From positions 29,902-93,901 of the forward strand of contig CAZAPG010000025.1 of the NCBI GenBank assembly GCA_964486935.1: a stretch of 64,000 nucleotides of DNA, given 5' to 3'. Under the pieces are notes generated by a model, which was not told the DNA's origin, did not search any database, and saw nothing but the letters and a program-made list of their open reading frames with translations. Origin of the DNA: CAZAPG01 sp964486935 (GTDB taxonomy: Bacteria > Chloroflexota > Anaerolineae > 4572-78 > J111). Shown here in pieces: positions 58,168 to 64,000 of the stretch (position 1 is the first letter of the stretch; the number at the start of each line of letters is the position of its first letter). Made by a program: the position numbers and the translations under genes.

Positions 58168-58943
58168 TTGAGCTGAATGTGCGCCGCGTCAGCAAAAACT
58201 TTGGGGGATTACAGGCCCTAAACGATGTCTCCTTTCAGGTGCGGGGGCCGGAACTTATCGGCATGATTGGCCCTAATGGGGCCGGCAAAACCACGCTGAC
58301 CAACATTTTAGACGGCGCGCTGCAACCCTCTAGCGGCACGGTTTACATGAACGGGCAGCGCATCGACACGCTGCCGCCCTACAAGGTGGCCCGCGCCGGC
58401 CTGGGCCGCACCTTTCAGGTAACGCGCTCCTTCCGGCGGATGACGGTGCTGGAAAACCTGCTGGTGCCCGGCATGGCCATGCACGCCACCGCCAGCCGCA
58501 AACAAATAGAAAAGCGCGCCTGGGAGGTGCTGGAATTTTTAACCTTTGAACATCTGGCCAAAGATTATGGCCGCAGCCTGTCGGGGGGGCAGCAAAAGCT
58601 GCTGGAACTGGGCCGGCTGCTCATGCTAAACCCGGACATCATTATTCTCGACGAGCCGTTTGCCGGCGTTCACCCCACCCTGATGGAAAAAATCTACGAG
58701 TACATCACCACCGTCAACGCCCAGGGCAAAGCCTTTATCATCATTAGCCATGATATGGACACCATCTTCACCCTGAGCCAGCGCCTGCTGGTGCTTAATT
58801 TTGGACAACTCATCGCCGACGGCAAACCCAAAGAGGTTCGCAAAGACCCGGCAGTGATGGAAGCCTACCTGGGCGAGGAAGATGAGGCTGAAGCCTTGCC
58901 GGTGGCCGCGCCTCCCGCCACCTCGGCAGAAGGAGAGTCATAA
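58164..58943 (+). CDS. livG: LivG-type ABC ATPase
   Basis: A 259-aa ABC ATPase: Walker A GPNGAGKTT (residues about 37-45), signature LSGGQQKLLELG (about 137), Walker B IIILDEPFAGVHP, His switch ISHDMD. It energises uptake with LivF. Length and motif order are standard, with a C-terminal Ala/Glu-rich tail of about 20 residues. Overlaps LivM by 4 bp. Confidence 0.95.
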   Translation: MIELNVRRVSKNFGGLQALNDVSFQVRGPELIGMIGPNGAGKTTLTNILDGALQPSSGTVYMNGQRIDTLPPYKVARAGLGRTFQVTRSFRRMTVLENLLVPGMAMHATASRKQIEKRAWEVLEFLTFEHLAKDYGRSLSGGQQKLLELGRLLMLNPDIIILDEPFAGVHPTLMEKIYEYITTVNAQGKAFIIISHDMDTIFTLSQRLLVLNFGQLIADGKPKEVRKDPAVMEAYLGEEDEAEALPVAAPPATSAEGES

Positions 58944-58944
58944 A

Positions 58945-59724
58945 GTGTCAATAGACGCCCAGACCCCGGCGGTCTCCCCGCAAACTCATGACGCCGGTTT
59001 CGATGCCGTCTCCGTGGCCCTCCAGATAAACGACCTGTACGTGGGCTACTACAAAGATTTGAATATTTTGCAGGGAGTCAACCTGCAAGCCCAGCAAGCC
59101 AAAATAACCGCCGTTTTGGGAGCCAATGGCGTGGGTAAATCAACCCTGCTCAAGGCCATTTACGGCTTTTTAAAACCCAACCGGGGGCAAGTGCTGCTAG
59201 AGGGCCAGAATGTAACCGGCGTAGCCACCCACAAATTAATTAAAAAAGGGCTGGCCTACATTCCCCAGCACCCCGGCATCTTCCGCTGGATGTCGATTGA
59301 AGAAAATCTGGAAATGGGCGCCTACACTTTCAGACAAGATAAAGCCCGCATTCAGCGCAAGCTAGAAGAAATTTACCACCGCTTTCCGGTGCTCAAAGAG
59401 CGGCGCAAATCGCTGGCCGGTAAACTTTCCGGCGGGCAACAGCGCATGGTCGAGGTGGGCCGCACCCTGATGACCGACCCCACGGTGATGCTGGTGGATG
59501 AGCCAACCGCCGGCCTGGCTAAATTGCTGTCTGAAAGTGTGTATCAGATGCTGGTCGGGCTGAAAAACTCTGGCATTACCATTTTGCTGGTTGACCAGGA
59601 AATTCGACAGGCCCTTAAAATAGCCGATTACGTTTACGTGCTGGAACTGGGCCGCAACAAATATCAAGGACCCGTTGAGGAGTTCAACAGCCCGGCCGAT
59701 ATCAAAAAAGCCTTCTGGGCCTGA
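58945..59724 (+). CDS. livF: LivF-type ABC ATPase
   Basis: A 259-aa ABC ATPase: Walker A GANGVGKST, signature LSGGQQRMVEVGR, Walker B VMLVDEPTAGLA and the family's C-terminal QEIRQALKIADYVYVLELG. In the H-switch position it has Asp-Gln (LLVDQEIRQ), usual for LivF. The start is GTG 58945, nine bases after AAGGAG and one base past the LivG stop; the frame open from 58882 lies inside LivG. Confidence 0.94.
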   Translation: MSIDAQTPAVSPQTHDAGFDAVSVALQINDLYVGYYKDLNILQGVNLQAQQAKITAVLGANGVGKSTLLKAIYGFLKPNRGQVLLEGQNVTGVATHKLIKKGLAYIPQHPGIFRWMSIEENLEMGAYTFRQDKARIQRKLEEIYHRFPVLKERRKSLAGKLSGGQQRMVEVGRTLMTDPTVMLVDEPTAGLAKLLSESVYQMLVGLKNSGITILLVDQEIRQALKIADYVYVLELGRNKYQGPVEEFNSPADIKKAFWA

Positions 59725-59744
59725 TTGACAAAACTTATTCAGCC

Positions 59745-59810
59745 ATCCACAGATTGCGGCGCGTACGATAGCCCTGGCTGTCTACCTGCCTGATCTGTGG
59801 ATATTTTTTT
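59745..59810 (+). terminator. Terminator of the liv-type operon
   Basis: ATCCACAGAT (59745-59754) is the exact reverse complement of ATCTGTGGAT (59793-59802), followed by a T-run to 59810. The loop is long (38 nt) and has its own small hairpin, so termination may be incomplete, allowing some read-through into the aminotransferase gene. Confidence 0.6.
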
Positions 59811-59829
59811 AGCCTTCAGGAAAATTACA

Positions 59830-61134
59830 ATGGCGCATAGCAACTACATTAAACCCCCCATAAAAACATCGGCCACCATGGCCATCAATGCCAAAATTAA
59901 CGAGTTGATGGAGCAGGGACACCGGGTTTACCACCTGGGTTTTGGCGAGGCCCGCTTTCCGGTGCATCCTAAAATTTTGGCAGCATTTCAACAAAATGCG
60001 GCGGCCCGCTCCTATTTGCCAATCGCCGGCCTGCCCAAACTGCGCGCCCAGGTAGCCGATTACTACAACCGCAAATTTAAAATAAAAGCCGAAGCCAAAC
60101 AGGTTATTGTGGGCAGCGGCAGCAAAACGCTGCTGTTTGCCGCTATGCACGCCCTGCAGGGCGACGTGCTGCTGCCCTCGCCCACCTGGGTTAGTTACGA
60201 CACCCAGGCCCAGCTTACCGGCAAGGCCGTCCATTGGATGAAGACCCGGCTGGAAAACAATTTCTGCCTGACGCCCGACGACCTGAAAGCCGGCCTTAGC
60301 GCGGCGCGAGAGGCCGGGCAATCGCCGGCCATTTTGGTGTTGAACAGCCCCGGCAACCCCACCGGCGTGGTTTATCCGCCCGACCTGCTGGCCGGGCTGG
60401 CCCAGGTAGCGCAGGCCGAAAACCTGACCATCATCAGCGACGAAATCTACTCGCTGACCACTTACGGCCAAACGCCGCATATTTCTATGGCTCACTACTA
60501 CCCGGAAGGCACCATTGTTACCGGCGGGTTGAGTAAGCATCTTTCGTTGGGGGGCTGGCGGTTGGGAGTCGCCATTTTACCCTCCAACAATTTTGGGGCC
60601 GAACTGCACCAATATATGACCGCCGTGGCCGGCGCTATCTGGACGACCGCCGCCGCGCCGGTGCAGTACGCCGCCGTCATCGCCTACAGCGACGACCCCG
60701 AAATTGACGCCTACATGGAAACCTGCACCACCATTCACGGCTATATTACCCAATATCTGCATAACGCGCTCAAATCGCTCAACGTACCCTGCCCTGCGCC
60801 CGGCGGCGGCTTTTACGTCTACCCCAGCTTTGCCCCCTGGCGCGAGGCCCTGGCCAAAAAACACAATATTCACACCAGCCAGGAGTTAGCCAACTTTCTG
60901 CTAGACGAGGAACACATGGCCACCCTGCCCGGCTCTGATTTTGGCGCCGACCCGCAGGAACTGACGTTGCGCCTGTCGACCAGCTACCTGTATGGCTTTT
61001 CTGATGAAAGTACCCGGCAAATGTTGGCCGTTTTTAATGAGCAGTTGCCCATTGAAGAGTTTTTGCAAAAAGCCTGCCCCAGCGTCATCGAAGTGGGGGA
61101 GAAGTTTAAGGCTTTTATCGCGTCGTTGGAATGA
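59830..61134 (+). CDS. PLP-dependent aminotransferase (class I/II)
   Basis: A 434-aa fold-type I aminotransferase. SPGNPTG (substrate/PLP region), SDEIYS with the PLP-ring Asp, and GLSKHLSLGGWRLG with the Schiff-base Lys are intact; a C-terminal Arg motif lies in ELTLRLSTSY. It converts an amino acid to its 2-oxoacid and probably feeds the 2-oxoacid dehydrogenase with substrate imported by the liv-type system (inference). The start at 59830 has AGGAAAATTACA upstream; an earlier in-frame start overlaps the terminator. Confidence 0.92.
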   Translation: MAHSNYIKPPIKTSATMAINAKINELMEQGHRVYHLGFGEARFPVHPKILAAFQQNAAARSYLPIAGLPKLRAQVADYYNRKFKIKAEAKQVIVGSGSKTLLFAAMHALQGDVLLPSPTWVSYDTQAQLTGKAVHWMKTRLENNFCLTPDDLKAGLSAAREAGQSPAILVLNSPGNPTGVVYPPDLLAGLAQVAQAENLTIISDEIYSLTTYGQTPHISMAHYYPEGTIVTGGLSKHLSLGGWRLGVAILPSNNFGAELHQYMTAVAGAIWTTAAAPVQYAAVIAYSDDPEIDAYMETCTTIHGYITQYLHNALKSLNVPCPAPGGGFYVYPSFAPWREALAKKHNIHTSQELANFLLDEEHMATLPGSDFGADPQELTLRLSTSYLYGFSDESTRQMLAVFNEQLPIEEFLQKACPSVIEVGEKFKAFIASLE

Positions 61135-61178
61135 TGTTTGGATTGCTTCCAGGTTATCGACGTGATACTTTCAGTTTC

Positions 61179-61229
61179 TAAGGGATTTGCGAGACAGAGC
61201 AAAGCGCAAAGGAGCCAGAAAATCCCTTA
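61179..61229. repeat. 51-bp element with 10-bp inverted termini beside the R-M genes
   Basis: TAAGGGATTT (61179-61188) is the exact reverse complement of AAATCCCTTA (61220-61229). It lies 45 bp before the methyltransferase start, at the left junction of the lower-GC restriction-modification block, and may be regulatory or a remnant of insertion. Confidence 0.5.
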
Positions 61230-61234
61230 TTCCC

Positions 61235-61262
61235 TTGTTTGTAGTGTCCTCTGATTTATATT
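61235..61262 (+). promoter_or_regulatory. Possible promoter of the methyltransferase gene (leaderless)
   Basis: TTGTTT (61235-61240), 16 bp, TATATT (61257-61262), with start near 61269, only about 5 nt before the ATG at 61274. No ribosome-binding site is visible, consistent with a leaderless transcript. Confidence 0.45.
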
Positions 61263-61273
61263 AAAATCCTTTT

Positions 61274-62419
61274 ATGAACAGTCCGTTTTTCCATCTAACA
61301 GTAGCCGAATATTTTGCCGGCATTGGTTTAATGCGAATGGGATTGGAACCCCTCGGTTGGCAGGTGCTTTGGGCCAATGATATCTCGGCCAAAAAATACG
61401 AGATGTATAAGGGTTTCTTCCCTGACGCTGATGACCACTACGTTATAGGTGATATTTTTGAGATTGATTCAGCCAGCGTTCCCCAAACCACTTTGGCTAC
61501 CTGCTCATTTCCGTGTATTGATTTATCCCTGGCCGGAAATATGAATGGAATTAGTGGTGAACATTCTAGCGCATTTTGGGGTTTTATTAGTGTTTTGCAG
61601 GCTCAAGGTGAGTCAGCCCCGCCACTTGTTCTCATCGAGAATGTTCCTGGCTGGCTATACTCTAATAAAGGCGCAGATTTTCGGGTGACTATTCAGGCGC
61701 TTAATAAACTTGGTTATGCCTGTGACGTATTTACACTTGATGCGCTGAGATTTACCCCCCAAAGCCGGCTAAGAGTTTTTGTGGTTGGAACAAGGCTTCC
61801 ATCCGATAATAAAAAAATATCTTTAATATTGGACCGTCCTCCAGCTTTATTGTCAGACCGTCTCAGAAAAAGTATTTTTGCTAACTTGGATTTGAATTGG
61901 TTTTACAATGATCTCCCTGCCCCACCCCCACGACGAACCGGCGGCTTGTCGGAAATTATTGAACAAATGGACGACACCGATGAAAGATGGTGGGATAATT
62001 CGGAAGTGAAACGCCATCTTGAAATGATGGAACCATCTCATTACGGAAGAGTTGTCCAACATATTCAAAATAAAGAAGCAACTTACCGTACATTTTTCCG
62101 TAGGCGAAGAAAAGGCCAACAAAGGGCTGAGGTGCGCCCAGATGATTTGTCCGGTTGTCTCCGCACCGCCGTTGGCGGCAGCGGCAAACAGTTTTTAATA
62201 AAAGTCAGAAATGGTCAGATAAAAATGCGCGCTATGACGCCCAGAGAATATGCCCGTTTGCAGGGCGTTCCTGATAATTGCCCCATAAAGGTTAACGGCG
62301 TACAAGCGTTAACAGGTTTTGGGGATGCCGTCTGTGTACCGGCTATAAGCTGGATTGCGCGGTATATTCTTAAGCCCCTGGTTGAAAAACAAGTTCACCT
62401 TACTTTGAATAATGGTTGA
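61274..62419 (+). CDS. C5-cytosine DNA methyltransferase
   Basis: A 381-aa DNA (cytosine-5) methyltransferase. Motif I YFAGIGLMRMGLE, motif IV with catalytic Pro80-Cys81 (TCSFPCIDLSLAG), motif VI Glu122-Asn-Val (IENVPG), motif VIII QSRLR (163-167), and motif IX/X AMTPREYARLQGVP and FGDAVCVPA are all present. It methylates a cytosine in a short site, protecting DNA from the cognate nuclease. The target-recognition region (about 210-290) gives no site. Overlaps the vsr gene by 8 bp. Confidence 0.95.
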   Translation: MNSPFFHLTVAEYFAGIGLMRMGLEPLGWQVLWANDISAKKYEMYKGFFPDADDHYVIGDIFEIDSASVPQTTLATCSFPCIDLSLAGNMNGISGEHSSAFWGFISVLQAQGESAPPLVLIENVPGWLYSNKGADFRVTIQALNKLGYACDVFTLDALRFTPQSRLRVFVVGTRLPSDNKKISLILDRPPALLSDRLRKSIFANLDLNWFYNDLPAPPPRRTGGLSEIIEQMDDTDERWWDNSEVKRHLEMMEPSHYGRVVQHIQNKEATYRTFFRRRRKGQQRAEVRPDDLSGCLRTAVGGSGKQFLIKVRNGQIKMRAMTPREYARLQGVPDNCPIKVNGVQALTGFGDAVCVPAISWIARYILKPLVEKQVHLTLNNG

Positions 62420-62846
62420 TAATCTTAAGACCGAAGACCGCCGCAAGACAATGCGGGCCGTAAAGGGAAAAGGTACAACGCCGGAAAGACGCCTTTTTGG
62501 TATGCTCGCAGGTATGCAATTAAAGGGATGGCGGAAAAATGCCGATGACATTACTGGCAAACCAGACGTTGTTTTTCCTCACGAAAAAATAGCAATCTTT
62601 GTTGATGGTTGCTTTTGGCACGGTTGCCCCCATTGCCAAAGGAAGTTGCCTCAAACAAACCGCCAATATTGGGAGCGAAAAATCAACCGTAATGTAGAAT
62701 TAACCACATTGAATAACCAGAAACTCAGATCAGATGGTTGGCAAGTGATACGAGTTTGGGAACATGAGCTAAGAAATCAGGTCGATAGAAAAAGAGTAAG
62801 GCGTCAGATACTCCGGGCTATTAACAAGGAACTCAATAACGAATGA
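62412..62846 (+). CDS. vsr: Very short patch repair endonuclease (Vsr)
   Basis: A 144-aa Vsr mismatch endonuclease: RRKTMRAVKGKGTTPERRL at the N-terminus, IAIFVDGCFWHGCPHC with zinc and catalytic residues, and WERKINRN...LRSDGWQVIRVWEHEL. It nicks DNA 5' of the T in T:G mismatches arising by deamination of 5-methylcytosine, so it pairs functionally with the methyltransferase just upstream. Overlaps the next gene by 4 bp. Confidence 0.96.
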   Translation: MVDNLKTEDRRKTMRAVKGKGTTPERRLFGMLAGMQLKGWRKNADDITGKPDVVFPHEKIAIFVDGCFWHGCPHCQRKLPQTNRQYWERKINRNVELTTLNNQKLRSDGWQVIRVWEHELRNQVDRKRVRRQILRAINKELNNE

Positions 62847-63787
62847 GCAACCAATGGGAAAAAATCAGGCAAGAGAGCCATCAAATTCTTAATGAATGGA
62901 TTGTCTCCTGCACACGCGGCGGTAAAGTAGCCAGGAATACGGTATGTGTAGGTATTGTGGTTGTTGACCATTTGCGCCAAAATTGTCCGGCATCAAGAGA
63001 TGATGTTATTTCGCCGGGCGGCGAAGTTAAAGGGGCGCGTTCAGGTCTTGGAAATATTCTTGAGGCTTATGGGATTCCGCGCAGATACCTTAAAGAAGTC
63101 ACAACTCGACAGGGACATCAAGACGGGCAACGGCTCTTTGAAGCATTTGAATGGGGCAACAAATTGGTGGGTTTGTCGGCGACAGAGAGGGATGGATTAT
63201 TGCTTGAGTTAATTGACAATTTATCAAATCGGGCATCCCAATGGCTCAGACGACAAAACTTAAAACTGGAGGTTGACAGACGACAAGCCCCGACAGCGTG
63301 GGTTAATTTAATTGTTGAAAACGCAAAACAACGTTCCGGGGGCGTGGTAGAACAGCATCTTGTCGGAGCAAAGCTGGAAAGACGTTACAAAAATATTTCT
63401 ATCCCCAATCATCCGGCCCACGCCGGAGACCGCCAGACAGCAAGGGCGGGCGACTTCACCATCTCGCAACTGGTTTATCACGTTACGGCCACGCCCTCGC
63501 GGAATGTTATCCAAAAGTGCGCCGAGAATATTAAAGTTGGATTACTCCCAATACTTCTCGTGCCGGGCGAGCAGGAATTCAAGGCCATTGCGCTGGCTCA
63601 GGATGAAGGAATTGACAAAGAAATAGCCATCATCTCGATTGAAGCTTTTGTGGCGTCGAATATCATTGAATTGGCGACAGAGGAAAACAAAGACTTTTTT
63701 GGAGTTTTGCAGGATATTGTGCAAATTTACAACCGGCGACTCGCAGAGGTTGAAACAGATTTATCTTTGCGGATAGAAGTTCATTAA
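62843..63787 (+). CDS. DUF4928-family protein, putative restriction endonuclease
   Basis: A 314-aa protein resembling DUF4928, seen by NISIPNHPAHAGDRQTARAGDFTISQLVYHVTATPSRNVIQKCAENI near the C-terminal half. I recall this family as a companion of C5 methyltransferases and Vsr (knowledge from memory). The helical N-terminal half (about 1-150) could bind DNA. GDFTISQLVYHVT may hold a PD-(D/E)xK-like acidic residue, which is unproven. Position, 4-bp overlap and co-direction suggest it is the restriction enzyme of this R-M operon. Confidence 0.72.
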   Translation: MSNQWEKIRQESHQILNEWIVSCTRGGKVARNTVCVGIVVVDHLRQNCPASRDDVISPGGEVKGARSGLGNILEAYGIPRRYLKEVTTRQGHQDGQRLFEAFEWGNKLVGLSATERDGLLLELIDNLSNRASQWLRRQNLKLEVDRRQAPTAWVNLIVENAKQRSGGVVEQHLVGAKLERRYKNISIPNHPAHAGDRQTARAGDFTISQLVYHVTATPSRNVIQKCAENIKVGLLPILLVPGEQEFKAIALAQDEGIDKEIAIISIEAFVASNIIELATEENKDFFGVLQDIVQIYNRRLAEVETDLSLRIEVH

Positions 63788-63818
63788 ATAAATGCGCTAT
63801 GTCACTGCTATAAATTGG

Positions 63819-63876
63819 CCCAACAAACCTATCCCAAAAGAGCAGCAGCTTCAGAAGTGAGTGATAGGCTGTTGGG
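63819..63876. promoter_or_regulatory. Hairpin upstream of the thiolase gene
   Basis: CCCAACA and CCTATC (63819-63833) pair with GATAGG and TGTTGGG (63863-63876), separated by small bulges. There is no T-run, so it is not a standard terminator; it could be a leader structure or an operator. Confidence 0.35.
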
Positions 63877-63906
63877 GTCGCTTAAACCTAAGGAGGGAGG
63901 ATTCAA

Positions 63907-64000
63907 ATGAGAGACATTGTAATAATCGAGGGGGTGCGCACGCCGATTGGTAAATTTGGCGGGGGGCTGTCCGGGGTGCGGCCGGATGATTTGCTGGCCC
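63907..64000 (+). CDS. Acetyl-CoA acetyltransferase/thiolase (3' truncated by window)
   Basis: The first 31 codons of a thiolase: RDIVIIEGVRTPIGKFGGGL is the typical N-terminal beta strand and loop of biosynthetic or degradative thiolases. AAGGAGGGAGGATTCAA precedes the ATG at 63907. The catalytic Cys and His lie beyond the window edge, so the class (acetoacetyl-CoA or 3-ketoacyl-CoA thiolase) cannot be told. Confidence 0.85.
   Translation, partial: MRDIVIIEGVRTPIGKFGGGLSGVRPDDLLA

Noticed and set aside
1..64000. CRISPR array, rRNA, tRNA, prophage genes
   Set aside because: No regularly spaced repeats, no rRNA-like sequence, no cloverleaf and no phage structural genes were noticed on either strand.

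Overview
The window looks like one contig of a heterotrophic bacterium, most likely Chloroflexota (Anaerolineae/Caldilineae-like). This is inferred from gene style: LysM-bearing secreted proteins, a TolB-like propeller lipoprotein, an archaeal-type glycogen debranching enzyme, a HipA-like kinase paired with a DUF3037 protein, many degradative CoA-ester genes, and several families of dispersed palindromic repeats between genes. Base composition is moderately GC-rich. It drops visibly in the restriction-modification block near the right end (about 61.2-63.8 kb). No rRNA, tRNA or CRISPR array was recognised.

Layout. 0-7.9 kb: a PfkB sugar kinase (cut by the left edge), tpiA, a HExxH membrane protein, the HipA-like kinase/DUF3037 pair, a glycogen debranching enzyme, and small proteins (AP2-like, DinB-like). 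7.9-14.4 kb: an FCD-type GntR regulator with a consensus promoter and operator, heading coxG, a cyclase-family hydrolase and a four-subunit molybdenum hydroxylase whose large subunit is split in two, then an EthD-like protein. 14.4-24.1 kb: DEAD-box helicase with a terminator in its leader, acyl-CoA dehydrogenase, TolB-like lipoprotein, receiver-MinD fusion, GH63-like glucosidase, M20 peptidase. 24.1-32.9 kb: a minus-strand operon for a branched-chain-type 2-oxoacid dehydrogenase (GntR regulator, two E1 alpha, E1 beta, E2, E3) with MaoC and CitE-like enzymes and an unknown protein.

33-38.2 kb: HNH endonuclease, a pseudokinase-like membrane protein, a CoA-transferase/GNAT fusion and a 75-aa HMA-like protein. 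38.5-43.6 kb: a stress/redox style block with a NarL-type response regulator, a PAS-GAF histidine kinase, a UspA-CBS-cNMP operon and a phosphofructokinase. Two promoters here share a paired palindrome architecture with identical spacing, the most system-like regulatory signal in the window. 43.6-48.8 kb: a Vps62-like membrane protein with a small partner, an (alpha/alpha)6 glycosidase and a LysM protein. 49-53 kb: FabV-like, VOC, metallo-beta-lactamase-fold and KAS III genes in one minus-strand operon. 53.1-61.1 kb: an IclR regulator, a branched-chain-amino-acid-type ABC transporter whose binding protein carries an N-terminal LysM domain, and an aminotransferase. 61.2-63.8 kb: C5 methyltransferase, Vsr and a DUF4928-like putative restriction enzyme. 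The window ends inside a thiolase.

Together the genes suggest uptake and catabolism of amino acids and other organic acids through CoA esters (liv transporter, aminotransferase, Bkd complex, MaoC/CitE, acyl-CoA dehydrogenase, thiolase, CoA transferase), with glycogen and sugar turnover (three six-hairpin glycosidases, tpiA, PFK) and two-component control of a universal-stress regulon.
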